This document shows positions 1-11,358 of a DNA stretch of 64,000 bases, one piece after another. The stretch covers positions 1,116,001-1,180,000 of the forward strand of contig JAHBBC010000014.1 in assembly GCA_019915015.1 (NCBI GenBank). Reading direction: 5' to 3'. Both the position numbers and the translations under genes were made by a program. Positions within the stretch are counted from its first letter, which is position 1. Every line of letters starts with the position of its first letter. Origin of the DNA: Auriscalpium vulgare. Lineage: Eukaryota; Basidiomycota; Agaricomycetes; Russulales; Auriscalpiaceae. The notes beneath the pieces were generated by a model. That model did not search any database, was not told the DNA's origin, and saw nothing but the letters and a program-made list of their open reading frames with translations.

Positions 1-1278
1 GACTAATGAGATGGAGAGCTGGAGAGCAATGTCATATAGATAAAAGCTGACTCTGGCGATGCAGCATGCGGCCGACCTTTACGCCAAGAGCACCAGTCGT
101 TCAGACTCGTTCAGTCACCAGGAGATGCAGCGATACTTAGATTTCGCCTTGACTACATAGTATAAGCATCCAGTCGTCCGCTACTACTTATGATTATAGA
201 GAGACCGCAAGCTGACATTCGGTGAAACGGTACACAGCAATGTAGTCTGGAGCATGGGAGCTGTAGGGTTCCAAGTGCAGGGACAGAGGCCTGCATGTGC
301 GATCTAGAAGAGGCTCCAATTGATCCGTTGCATCTTCAGGGTAGCCGCAGCTCCGAGCCAGAAAAAATGAGGTAGAAGCCTGGCAGCCAGCCCTAGCCAG
401 CCGGATGAGACATGCGCGGCGACACTCGTGGCCTCGTGTTGATTCCAAGAAGTTCGAAGATTTGATCTGGACTGGTAACGTCTTTGAGGGCATCGGATCG
501 ATTTTGGAATCCTAGTGGAGACTGCTGTCAGCGCTGAGCGGCGAGTAGTAAACGCGCCTACAAGCCAGCTAGCATTACCTTGCTCGTTTTGCACCTGTTT
601 CAAGTGTTTGCGTATCTCAGTCCAGTCTCCGAGAACTTGAGAAGTTAGAACGACGGCTCGTTGTCCTGCAGTTCTGGCCAGCCTCGATCCTGCATCGGAC
701 AAGGTTACAGCGCGTTTCGAGTCTGATACCGCATCGGCATAAATGCCATCGCGCTTATGTAAGTAACTTGAAGTTCGTAGACGGTAGCATCTTCAACGAC
801 GCCGGGGGGGGGTCCCCGGGCTATGTCGAAGAAAACAGATTCAGTACTTGCCCTGGATCTGATCTCAATGATCAATACCTATTACTTAGTCTCCGTAGCT
901 GACTTTGAATGAGGACTAGTGACTCAGCGAGGAGGACCAGCTCCCAATCTCTGCTCATACCGTACTACACTCGTACTACCAATCCTTCCGGCCGTTTGTG
1001 CAAAATGACTCTACCCTAAGTGAGGTCGAAACAAATGAAAGTTGCTGCGCGTGTACAATGCATGCAATACATGCAAGCTGGTCGGCGAAAGAGTCAGTTT
1101 ACCGAGTATCTTTTTACGGAGACTACGACTACGAACAGAGTAGTGACGCAGCTGGTGACGATTTGCGTGACTCTGGTCCCAGTCAGCTGGTTGGTCATGC
1201 ATATGCAGCAAGTTACTCATGGGATGAGTATATATGATTGACAAATATATGAGAAGTTTCCGATGATTTCCAACTGAA
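1..1278. other. gene-free stretch
   Basis: No convincing coding region on either strand. The open frames are short, lack recognisable motifs and cannot be joined by good splice sites. A ten-base G run followed by CCCC lies near 805. The last few hundred bases are probably the promoter and 5' leader of the hydrolase that starts at 1279. Confidence 0.5.
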
Positions 1279-2175
1279 ATGTTGTCTGCCTCTCTTCCCC
1301 CACCGCGCCCCCACCAGGCGTATGCCATCATCTCAGCCCTCGAGGCTGGCCATCTTCAACTCCTTGGGGCGTGGTTCGTCGACCCGCCGCCCGCTGCCAG
1401 TTGGCAAGTGCCCACGCTCTCCTTCTTCCTCCGCCACTCCGTGAGCAAAGCCACACTCGTCTTCGACCTCGGACTCCCCTCCACTGTCCGAGAATTTCCA
1501 CCGGCATTCATTCCCATACTCAAGTACTTCGAACCCCTCACCACCCACACCGCCGCGAGCTCTCTCGAGGCTGGCGGACTCGACCCCAGCAAAGTGGACC
1601 AAGTGTGCTGCTCGCACGTGCATTTCGACCACATCGGCGAGCCTGCGCCCTTCACAGGAGCGGAGTTCCTCGTCGGCGCCGGCGCGCGTGCGCTGCTCGA
1701 GCACGCGTACCCGGACGACCCGCAGAGCAAGATCCCTGCCGGACACTTCCCTCTTGCACGCACCACCTTCCTCGACAGCGCAGATTGGGTGCCGGTCGGC
1801 CCGTTCCCCCGCGCGCTCGACCTTTATAACGACGGGAGCGTGCATATCATCGACGCACCGGGACATATGCCCGGCCATGTCAACCTCCTCGCGCGCACGT
1901 CGTCTGATGGCGGGTGGGTGTACCTTGCAGGGGACAGCTCGCATGACTGGCGCATCATCACGGGCGAGGCGAAGATAGCGCAGTTTCATGATCCGGGGAC
2001 GGATACCCATTTTTGCGCGCATGAGGATGTGGAGCAGACGGAGGAGCATATTGGGCGGATCAGGGAGCTGCGAGCGCTGCCAAGGGTGCAGGTGCTGCTT
2101 GCACACGATGGGCCGTGGTACAAGGACAACCGCGGTGGGGCAGCGTTCTTCCCCGGACATCTGCCGCCGCGGTGA
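1279..2175 (+). CDS. metallo-beta-lactamase superfamily hydrolase
   Basis: Intronless, 298 residues. The binuclear zinc signature is complete: HVHFDH at residues 113-118 (His113, His115, Asp117, His118), a His in DAPGHMPGH (196-200), Asp219 in LAGDS and a final His276 in LLAHDG. Spacing and length resemble the lactonase (AttM/AiiA-like) and fungal detoxifying hydrolase branches, so a lactone or ester substrate is plausible, but the substrate cannot be read from sequence. There is no signal peptide or membrane segment, which suggests a cytosolic enzyme. The first ATG of the frame is chosen because the N-terminus runs directly into the first beta strands. Absence of introns is unusual among its neighbours and could reflect retroposition or transfer; that is inference. 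Confidence 0.85.
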   Translation: MLSASLPPPRPHQAYAIISALEAGHLQLLGAWFVDPPPAASWQVPTLSFFLRHSVSKATLVFDLGLPSTVREFPPAFIPILKYFEPLTTHTAASSLEAGGLDPSKVDQVCCSHVHFDHIGEPAPFTGAEFLVGAGARALLEHAYPDDPQSKIPAGHFPLARTTFLDSADWVPVGPFPRALDLYNDGSVHIIDAPGHMPGHVNLLARTSSDGGWVYLAGDSSHDWRIITGEAKIAQFHDPGTDTHFCAHEDVEQTEEHIGRIRELRALPRVQVLLAHDGPWYKDNRGGAAFFPGHLPPR

Positions 2176-3536
2176 GCTAGTTGGGGGTGAATTCGTGAGG
2201 GACACGCGATGTGATGGTGACGGACGATGACGAATCCTTACTTGTACGATTAGAAATGGTATTCCATTCCCCAATGTGCTTGTCAGAGCGGTGACATAGA
2301 CGCTGGACTGTCGAAGTCAACCTGAGGGGTCAGATTATGACCAGAGCAAGGCATCGAGATGTGCATTCATCAGGCGCGAAGTCGGAGGCTAGACGCGCAG
2401 AGATGTGGACGATCTGACGAGTGCGCACGAACCTGTCCATTCTTTCAAGTGGACAATGATGAGGCAGTCAGCCTGTTGAAGCAGAAATTGCAAAGCTTTT
2501 CTAGCTGTATTGGTTGCAACGCTCCAACAACAAGGAACGGCCAGCGGAAGATGGTCTACTCCTCATCTTCATACCCTTGCACTGGTCGTCGTGGCCGATT
2601 AGGCACTACGGCAATTGAGCACCGCGAGTGAGTGTAAGATTCGAAGGGGGTGAATGCAAGCCACGCACGAGGATAGCTATTGGGGATACGCTCCGCAGCC
2701 TCGTAGCCAAAGTGCTTGCGGATGGGCGGCACACCAAACGCGACTACGGGACCAATGGCACCAATGACTACGGAGTAGAAGATAACGGGCTGTTCATGCG
2801 CCTGGCGTTGCTGAGAATGTGCATAAGTAAATCACCGTGACGCAGCGGCATCGGAGAGGACGGCAAACGAGAGGTTGACTACGGTCACTGAGTTGCGGGT
2901 ACGTACCAGGTAGCGATACGCCCCGCGCAGCGGTGCCGTTAGGGATGCCATGCTGTGATAGTTTGACGGTGAAGACGACAACTGAGTCCCGTCGACGTTG
3001 GCGACGCCGGCGCGATGTTTGACGCTATTTGCCCTGGGCGCCTCGGCAGTACCAGTGGCAGCTCTATGTACGGCACCTTCAATTGGACCCGAACCCCTTC
3101 CGCCTGTGGCAGCCTTTTACAGTAGTCCAACAGCATTCTCTTTGACACCAGATCATGGGCATCTGCATCAGTTCTCACCTCAAGCTGGCCTACATGGCGA
3201 CCTCGGCTTGCGAACGTTCCACCCGCCTTCTCGACAATGCTTCTCAAGACAATGCACTGTCCCACCATGTGCTGCTGTCCAGCTCTCGCGCAGCAGCGGG
3301 GCCTGTTCTGGCAGCTGGCCGCGGTATCATGATGAGGCCATCACCGGGCAGTGCGCCGCGCCTCTTCATCTCGCACAACATACACGACCGACGAAATGCC
3401 TTTGCTGTGCGTCTTCCCGCCATCGCCGGCGGCTCGGGCGGCCCCATAGTTCCGGACCAGCCTCCTGCGCCTCCTTTCCTCGTACGGCAGCCTTCCCCCT
3501 CCTCGGACACCTGATGCAATCTGCATCACTCCGGCA
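2176..3536. other. stretch without a supported gene
   Basis: Several medium-length frames occur on both strands between about 2940 and 3800, but none has a recognisable motif. Their arginine, serine and proline-rich composition is what shadow frames in GC-rich DNA give. The 3' end could hold upstream exons of the membrane protein that follows; I could not fix their boundaries. Confidence 0.35.
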
Positions 3537-4826
3537 TTGTTTTTATTCCCCAGGGTTCGCCCATCGGAGCCCATTGGTGCGCAGGCGCCCACTATGTTCT
3601 GTTGTGTTACGAGCTTCGTGTTCATCGCGCTGATGATGGGGCGTCGCACCATCAACATGTTGCGTGTCGCGGGCCCAGGGCTATTCCCACTGCGGTGGGC
3701 GACGCAATTTAGGTGCAGGCTTCTCCGCCGGCGGGTGGTGCATGGCCCCCCGTTTGTGCTGCTGCTGCTGCTCTTGCGAGGTTGCTTTCTGACCACCAGC
3801 ATGAAAGCCGTCCCGCTGGCCGCTACAGACGCAGACCCAGAAAGTCACAAGCATAACAGCCAGTACGTTCCTCGCCATCTTTACATCTTACATTATATTG
3901 AAATTCCTTTTGTATTGTCCCCCTCCCCTCTTCTGAACATCAACAGACTCGTGGCCTCCATTGTCGTGTCCACGCTCGTCGCGTGCTTCCTTCTCATCGT
4001 CGCTATGCTCGCTCTCTGGCAGCGGCACAAACGCGCAAAAGTTCCCGACCACCTGGTCCCGCGCCCCTTCATGCTGCAGGCGCCCTCACGTTCGTTCGTA
4101 GGAAGTGCGCTGCGGCGCGCAAGCACAAGTTTCCGGTGGAGTGACGGGAGGCAGCGTGGCAGTGGCGACGGTGGTGGAACGCAGCGCAGCAGCGGCAAAG
4201 GGGGCGGACACCGGGCCCCGTCTTCCTCACCACGAACACCCCACTACCAGGACTCCCACCACCTGCTCGCCGACATGCCCCAGGGCTCCCCCCACTCCCC
4301 GTACACACCTCCCGATTCCGCAGCTACCCACGAGCCCTTCGACCATCATTACCACCACGCCTTCGTCGAGACGCTTGATGACGACTACCTGCCGGACCTG
4401 CTCCCTGAGTCACCCATCATATTCCTCCCGCACGCCATGGACGTCTCGCCCGCGGGGACGTCTGTGATAGCTCGCTCTGCATCATCCAAGCGCTCCGCAC
4501 TCCCACCACCTTCGCCTGTGTCTCCACCGAAGCCTTCCCATGCACACGAGCACAGCGGGCCCGCGCAAAAACCACGTCGCATACGTCCACTTCCACCTCT
4601 GCCACTACCCCCAACAGAACCGCTGCGGGTGAAACGCTCGGCCGACGAGCTGCGTAGCCCAAGCAGCAGTCACAGCGACATCGAGATGCGACCGTCGCGG
4701 TGGCGCATGCCGGGCGCTACGGACCCCGTCATGCCGGCCCCGCATTATTGGAGCCTGCACAGGTGGTACAAGAAGGAGGCGGAGCGGTTGGTGGGATATC
4801 GATTTGATGAGGACGGGGAGGGCTGA
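3537..4826 (+). CDS. predicted single-pass membrane protein, unrecognised
   Basis: The frame is open from 3537 to the stop at 4826, with one in-frame 84-nt intron at 3863-3946 (GTACGT...ACAG). After splicing, a short polar stretch leads into one strong transmembrane helix (RLVASIVVSTLVACFLLIVA) followed by WQRHKRAK, a basic stop-transfer that predicts a cytosolic C-terminus. The roughly 270-residue tail is rich in Ser, Pro and His and low in predicted structure. Basidiomycete genomes hold many such signal-peptide/one-helix proteins, including sensor-like proteins, but I do not recognise this one. The start is uncertain: leucine-rich residues before the intron may be a poor gene prediction, and true 5' exons may lie upstream. 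A function is not proposed. Confidence 0.5.
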   Translation: MFLFPRVRPSEPIGAQAPTMFCCVTSFVFIALMMGRRTINMLRVAGPGLFPLRWATQFRCRLLRRRVVHGPPFVLLLLLLRGCFLTTSMKAVPLAATDADPESHKHNSQYVPRHLYILHYIEIPFVLSPSPLLNINRLVASIVVSTLVACFLLIVAMLALWQRHKRAKVPDHLVPRPFMLQAPSRSFVGSALRRASTSFRWSDGRQRGSGDGGGTQRSSGKGGGHRAPSSSPRTPHYQDSHHLLADMPQGSPHSPYTPPDSAATHEPFDHHYHHAFVETLDDDYLPDLLPESPIIFLPHAMDVSPAGTSVIARSASSKRSALPPPSPVSPPKPSHAHEHSGPAQKPRRIRPLPPLPLPPTEPLRVKRSADELRSPSSSHSDIEMRPSRWRMPGATDPVMPAPHYWSLHRWYKKEAERLVGYRFDEDGEG

Positions 4827-5171
4827 GGTTGCCGGCTGGATGGACTGGAACGAGTCTTCTGGATTGGGTTGGATTTCTCCGTGGGTGACGATCCTTTCTT
4901 TCGAATCCTTTCCTATCCTTTCCTTGTTTTCTTTCTTGGCCGCACTTCCTTTTGACGATCGTCTGTGACGCTGGGATATCTGCGATATAACGTCCACGTA
5001 TGCACGTACTGGCACGAGCAGTACGCAACGAAATTGGTATCATGTATTTCCAATACAATAAACTTACGGTAGAGCAGAATACTTTCGAACTCGTAGTGTT
5101 GGCCTATAGCCTCCCCTCATGTCCATAGAACGCACGCATTTCCAACGGTACACTGACATTCCTTCAATCAA
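4827..5171. other. convergent 3' intergenic region
   Basis: Gap between two convergent stop codons (plus-strand membrane protein and minus-strand ERCC1). It contains pyrimidine-rich tracts with repeated TTTCCT and CCTTTCC words near 4890-4930 and an AT-rich AATAAA-like stretch near 5055, consistent with 3' UTRs and polyadenylation signals. Confidence 0.4.
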
Positions 5172-6554
5172 TCATCCTTTCTGGCGCTTTGTTTCACGCA
5201 GGATTTCTTGGATTTCTTCGTCATTCAAATCGAGCTCGATGTCCCAAACGGGGCTCTCTTCGCGAGGACGTTTCGCCGCTGGCGGGTGCTGAAGCTCTGG
5301 TGGTGGACTTTCGGATTGAGAAGGTGGCGGCGAGGGTGTGTTCAGGTCTAGTTCGATGTCCCATGTTGGACTGGGCGCGCGCGCCGTGACGGGCTCCTTG
5401 CTCACACCAAGGAGTGATGCCGGCGGGACCTTGCTTCCACTGTCGTTGTTGTCGTCGGGACGAGTTAGTTCCTTTCCCTTCCCCTTTGACTTGATGCTTT
5501 CTGTGCGCGCCGCCTGGGATTGGGACGCGTCTTTCGCATGGGACGTAGACAGGAAGTCAATCGAACTCGTCGCATTGTTGCGAAACGGCCGCTCAAAGGC
5601 ATCTTTCATCCGCGCTACCTTCTTGGGACCGAACCCTGGCAGCTGGGAAAGCTGGTCGCTCGTCGCGCGCGCAATATTTGCGAAGCTCTGTGCGGCAACG
5701 GGTTCGTGAGCGCCCTGATCACGAAGGCACGCTGGTATGAGAAAGAGATACGTACGCCAAACGATGTCCGCAGGGTCTCAACGTCGGTCTTGTTGACCTT
5801 GCTGATGCCCGTCAGCGTTGCACGCATGAGCGCGGCCGGTGTGCGTTCCACTCGCTCACGTATCAGCGTGGGCGGCTTGTGCTCGGACTGCTTGTATGTG
5901 GAGAGGTACTGGCCCGCCTCGTCCTTCCTGTGGGGACAGGCGTGAGAGCGGCGCAGGGAGCAGGCACAAACGACACACGTCCAGGCGACCATGATGGTGA
6001 TATTGTTGATGAGACAGATCTGCGGGCACGATTGTATGCGCTGAGTGCAGATGCGCAGGTAGCGGAGCGCACCTTTGTCAACTCACGGATGTGTTCTTGA
6101 TGCTCGCTCTGTGTGGAGTCAGATCGCAACGCTGTAGGGGGTAGCGCGACGACGTACGATGTCGCAAAGAAGGAGCAGGACGCGGAGGTTGTAGGAGTGC
6201 CCGAGCTGCTCTATGCGCTGGTGGATGTACTCCGGGTGCAGCCTGTGGTACTGCAGACTACGCGACGGGTTATTATTCGCGCGCGCAGGGAGACAAAGCC
6301 AGACGCGTACCTGAGGTAAAGCACACCGGTGGTCCTGCCGACCTGAAAGTCAGGCAGAATATCGCCGAACTCCTTCCCGACGTTCCGGATGGCCTCCAGG
6401 ACAGGATTGAGACGCTGCATGCGTTGTTGGTCAGCCCTCTCAGGCTCAGCAGCGCGGTGGGCAGCGGACGTACTTGGCATGGGTTGATGATGATATTGTT
6501 GCCTGTCCCTGGCTGGACAACGGGTGGTTTGGTGACTGTCGGCCGTGCGGCCAT
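5172..6554 (-). CDS. ERCC1: ERCC1/Rad10 subunit of the XPF-ERCC1 structure-specific nuclease
   Basis: Seven exons, 349 residues: 6554-6474, 6414-6311, 6257-6158, 6108-6073, 6019-5979, 5927-5756, 5687-5172; introns are 49-68 nt. The N-terminus carries [10 protein letters not shown], the entry to the ERCC1 central domain. Then come [48 protein letters not shown] and [19 protein letters not shown], followed by a helix-hairpin-helix stretch ([15 protein letters not shown]). The central domain is the catalytically dead nuclease-like fold that binds DNA and XPA; XPF supplies catalysis. The partner acts in nucleotide excision repair and crosslink unhooking. The Met at 6554 is preferred over the in-frame one at 6662 by comparison with family N-termini. 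A disordered tail of about 120 residues carries [11 protein letters not shown] twice (see findings). The start faces WDR48 across 157 bp. Confidence 0.95.
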
Positions 6555-6711
6555 GGAGGACGGTGGTGGCACGCGCTCGGTGATAGCACGCGGGTCAGCG
6601 CGGGTTTCGCTCGCATAGATCGGACAGGCACCACGGCAGCCCTGGCAGTACTCTTCGCGCATTTCAATTCCTTGCTTTCCTCGCCACTGGGATGGTACAC
6701 TGTACGACTTG
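6555..6711. promoter_or_regulatory. bidirectional promoter of ERCC1 and WDR48
   Basis: Only 157 bp separate the preferred ERCC1 start (minus strand) from the WDR48 start (plus strand), so both transcription starts and both 5' leaders must sit here or overlap the opposite gene. If ERCC1 instead starts at 6662, the gap shrinks to 49 bp. Confidence 0.7.
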
Positions 6712-9700
6712 ATGGCCCCTCAGACTCCAAGACGCAGAGTCTCCTATGTCATCCCGCGCCCGACAGACCCCATCCCTCGCCTCCAGCTCCCTCCGCACGG
6801 TTTCGACCGTACAAGCTCGATAAACCCTCTCTTAATACCCTCCCATGGCCACACAGACCCACAGAGCCCTCGCCTGCACCACCACCCCCGACATCGCCTT
6901 GGCGTCGCAGCCCTCGCCCTCGACACCACCACCCAGCTCGCAGGGCGTCCGAGCCCCGAGGGCATCCTCTACACCGGCGGACGCGACGGCCTCATCATTT
7001 CCTGGGACCTTGGCATCCCCATGAAGCCCCGCAATCGTAAGTACGGCAGCGCGAGCCGTGGGGTGCCAGGACGCTGGGAGTTCCTCACTGGTTGGGGCGA
7101 CGACATTGTGGACGACGACCACGATGAGGACGAGGTACTCCCCAGCGACGGCGACATATTGGGAGAGGTCAAGGGTAGCGCTCGCCGCCGCAGACGCAGC
7201 AACACGGCAGACGGTTCCATCCCTTTCGGGGAACGCTGGGAGACAGACGTCGACGCGTTCATCCCAGGCCATGTGCGTATCTTTAGCTCGTCGGCTCGTG
7301 GCAGCACTCTGAGTGTGTCCTCCAGGCGTCCTCATTCAGGCAGTCCGCGCAGATTCACGCCGACTGGGTGAACGACTTGCTCCTGTGCAATCTTAACCAG
7401 ACCGTCGTGTCCGCGTCAGCCGACGGATCTATCAAGGCATGGAGTCCACATCTCACAACCCCATCGGAGCCCGTCACGATCGGGACCCATAGTGACTATG
7501 TACGCTGTCTGGCGCAGAGGTACGAGCTACTGTCAGTTCGACGTTTCCAGCACTGACCACACTCCGAAGTCGTGAGCAGGAGTGGGTCGCGTCTGGTTCA
7601 TTTGACCGCACGGTCAAGCTTTGGGACCTGTCCAGGTCATCGCAGGATACGTCACCCATCGTTACGTTGAACCCTCCCGAGAGTTCTGGCCCTAAATCAT
7701 CCATATATGCGCTCGCAGCCGACACTCTGGGCCACACCATCGTCTCGGGTGGCCCAGAGCGCGTCATTCGCATGTGGGATCCAAGAGCGGGCAAGAGGAT
7801 CGGCAAATTGGTCGGGCACACGGACAACATACGTTCGATTCTCATTTCAGAGGATTCCAAATATGTGCGTGTCTACGTTTTCTGGAACATGCCCGTCCTT
7901 ATGTTTTAACAGATGCTGACAGCGTCGGCGGACGGCAAGTACCTATACCCCTAGCGGGAACTTCTGTACTCACATCTTCTGCAGCGTCAATTAAGTTGTG
8001 GTCTATGCTCTCCCAACGTTGCCTTCACACGTTTACCCACCACACCGACTCTGTTTGGGCACTGCACTCTACGCACCCGTCGCTGGAGATCTTCTACTCG
8101 GGCGACCGATCTGGGTTTGTGTGCAAGGTTGATGTTGAAGGCTGCACAGACATGTCAGAAGGGGAGTGCGTTGTTATATGTCAAGACACGGGTGAGCATG
8201 GCACGCAGTCGGACGGCATCAACAAAATTGTCGCGATGGACGACAACCTCCTCTGGACGGCGTCGGGAAGCTCGAGCTTGAAGCGTTGGCGTGTTCCTTC
8301 ACGACGAGCCCTACGTGCAGCAGCGCTGACGGGCACAGACAGTGAGACTCTCCTCGGGCCGCCCGAGTCTCCTTTGCGCTCAGCCTCAGCAAGCCTGAGG
8401 CGGAAGTCGGGAAGTATCGACACGTTCCGTTCACGGCCCAGGTCCATCACTCTCGATCTACCGTCCACAACACCTCCAGCTGCTCGCAGCCCGCGACACT
8501 CAAACTCAATGAGCGCCGCATATCCTCCACACTTAGACTCCAACGACAGCACCTCTGGCCTCGACCACGGAGAGGAGGGCGAAACCAAGTGGTATGGGCT
8601 ACCTTTTGAGAGTCTGGTACGCCTCACGTCCCCACACGACCCTTTCACACCCTTCTCGCCTGTGTATCGCGGCCGCGATGGCGGCGACGTCGCCACTCTT
8701 TACTCCGCCGCCTCGCTCATGTCTGTGACACGCCCGCCCGTCCTGCGCTCGCCACTGCAGTCCATCTTTCCACCTCCCCCCGGGCAGCTCCCGCGCCCCG
8801 GGAGCCCCTCACAGAGTGAGGTCGCTGTGCCCACACGCTTCGAAGGCTTCATTCGCAGCGCACGTGCCGAGTTCGAGGAGCGCGAGGTGGTCGGCGACGC
8901 AATCCCGTTGGACAGCGTCCCTGATGAAATCATTGAGGGCGAGCGCGGGCTCGTGCGCGCAGTGATGCTCAACAACCGCATGCACGCGCTCACGGTCGAC
9001 ACCTGCGGAGAGGTCGCGGTGTGGGACGTTGTGCGTGGGCACTGCGTGGGGAAGTACTTGTGCACAGACTTGAGCTCGGCGAGTTTCAGCGGGAGTACTG
9101 TGAGCGAAGGAAGCGCAGGGCGTGATCCAAGCCCGAGGGAGTCCTTGGAAATTGTGCGCGAGCGGATCGAGGGCGAGGCGGTCGTGCTGCCGTGGTCGAC
9201 GGTGGACACGAAGACAGGCGTGCTGACCGTGCATTTGAACGACAAATGCTTTGAAGCCGAGGTATATGCAGACGAAGCAGGGTGCCCCCTCGACCGACAA
9301 AACCCGGACGACCAGCGAGGTGCGTAAATGGCGTAATCTGTGAGATGCTGTTGAGAATTGAGCTTCCTCTCTGCAGTGAATCTCGGAAAATGGGTCCTGC
9401 GCAATCTGTTCAGCGGATTCATACGAGAAGAACAGCGTGCGTATTCCCGACGCGTTCGCGGGCACGAATCGCCGCCACCCGCCAGTCCGAACAGCACGCC
9501 ACGCCCCGCGCATCATGTGCCCAACGGACTGCTCGAGCGCTCAACGCCGCGCCGACGCTCCTCTTCATCCCTTCGACAGGCATCTTCCCCTACTAATTCC
9601 ACGATACTCGCCTCGCCGACAATGCTCCCCGCCCTGCAGCCCGACCCGGCTGCAATGTTCAAGCTCGCGCTGCCAGTGACGAAGCGGTACAGCGCGACCC

Positions 9701-10977
9701 AAGCGCTCTCGCCCATCATGCAGTCGCCACAAGCTGCGACGGGCAGTAGCGAAGCGACGCCGGTCCCTGTTATGCACCAACGCTCGCAAACGGAAGCCGT
9801 GCCCCCCGCCGCGGGGCCGCCGGGTTCAGGGGCCAAGGAGAATGACTACTTCTCGCTGAGAGTGAGGCGGACAAGTCTGTCTGCAAACGGGCCGACGACA
9901 CCGGACGATTTCTCTGGTTGGTCGGGGCCGGCGACGAAGCCGGATGCGCCACTGTCGCCGACGACGCCTGGGGGGGGATTGATCGGAAGGCTAAAGACGT
10001 TTGGGAAGAGGAAGGGGCCAGGAGAGTCGGGTGCTGCTACGCCGAAAGCGGGACCAACCACGTCTGTCGCGCAAGATTCTTTGGTATGTCTACTCGAGTA
10101 TTGGTCGGGCTTCATGCTAAGGCGATTGCCCATTATCCTTAGGATGCTGCAAGACCGGTGGGCTCAACCGAGCCAACTCCCGCGCAAGCACTGCTTGCGG
10201 GGGTGCTTACTCCACCGACCGCCGCAGACGGTCCAACCCTCCACTTATCTCCCAATATCCCACTCATCATGTCCGAGGAAGTGCCGTCCGGCTGGAGGGT
10301 CATATATAGAGGCACGGTCCACAGTGCTAGCCAGGACATACACACTCTGGAAGAAACGATGCCGATGTGGTTGCTCGAGTACTTGCTGCTGAGCAAGGCA
10401 CCCGCGGTGACTGTCACGAAAATCGGTTTCGTGCTGCTGCCGTATCAGAGCAAGGATCCGGGCGACGAGAAGCTTCCAGAACTGTTGAACACGTACGTGT
10501 GGCGCATTCATTGGATTGACGCTGTGCTGAGATACATGTTACCAGATCACAGTCAAAACTGACGGCCTCTCGGTTCCTGCGGGTACGAAAATTGACAATC
10601 CACGTACGTGCTGCCCTGTTCTAAGGTAGACGTTTTTTGACGTAGTCCTACAGGTTCAAGACAAGCTAGACAGAATTTCCGGAACGCAGAGCACTGCAGC
10701 CTCTCCGCGCCAATCCCCAAGATCGTCCCTCGACGGACGTACCTCCATCGCCTCCGGACGACAGCCGGCAGAAGGCCGCCCGCGTCCAGAAGACGCGTGG
10801 GAGATACTCTGCAATGACCAATTGCTTCCTCTCGACATGACGCTGGCTGCTGTGCGCCAGTACGCTTGGCGACAGGCGGGAGAGCTGACGATGCATTACC
10901 GTCGCAGGCGCCCTTCTCCAGCACGGACGCCCCCTGTTCCTGCATTGCCCTCCAATTTGTCTGCTCATTTACATTAG
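6712..10977 (+). CDS. WDR48: WDR48/UAF1-like WD40 activator of USP1-type deubiquitinases
   Basis: Nine exons, 1281 residues: 6712-7272, 7326-7519, 7570-7864, 7913-7934, 7985-9319, 9377-10083, 10143-10492, 10546-10603, 10654-10977. The N-terminus reads RRRVSYVIP as in UAF1, then WD40 blades such as [48 protein letters not shown] and [13 protein letters not shown]. The C-terminus matches the WDR48 C-terminal module: GFVLLPYQ, then [20 protein letters not shown], a ubiquitin-like SLD-type end. It is longer than human UAF1 (677 residues) because of Ser/Pro-rich inserts between the propeller and the C-terminal domains. UAF1 binds and activates USP1, USP12 and USP46; with USP1 it deubiquitinates FANCD2 and PCNA. 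Exon 4 is 22 nt and the intron after it starts GCAAGT (GC-AG type), which the frame requires. Confidence 0.93.
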
Positions 10978-11358
10978 ACAGGAACCCATGTATTTTGCCT
11001 GGTCACGACGCGGAGTGTTTGTCGACATCCTAAACGTATATATGTTATCTATCACATGACCCATTGTCATCTTGATTCTTCCCCGTCGGAATCCATCATT
11101 CAACCTGGTGACCAACTTGTGTATCGCAGTGATCAGTGAGCTGGACGACCTCCGACTCGGATTACTGTACTCGGCCACGCTGCAGTGCATTCAGATTGCC
11201 GCCGGTGCCGCAGCGAGAGACCAAATTAAGACAGCACAGCTTGATCCTTGCCTTCATACTACGACGAGCAGCACTTGTGTCCTGCTTGGCCCGCTGACGG
11301 TTGTGCTTTTCCATCCCACTCTTCTTTATCTGCTGGCTCATGGGTCCCTTCAGAAGTC
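10978..11358. other. intergenic, promoter of the CipC-like gene
   Basis: Tandem-gene gap between WDR48 and the DUF3759 gene. No coding potential. A pyrimidine-rich stretch just before 11358 (CTTTTCCATCCCACTCTTCTTT) resembles the CT-rich leaders found upstream of strongly expressed fungal genes. Confidence 0.4.

Noticed and set aside
798..820. G-run and CCCC as a possible assembly join or G-quadruplex
   Set aside because: Only one run of ten G's; four runs are needed for a quadruplex, and there is no other sign of a join.
2939..3802. Minus-strand frames of 109 and 153 codons suggesting a gene opposite the membrane protein
   Set aside because: No family motif, arginine-rich composition, and no splice pair joins them in phase.
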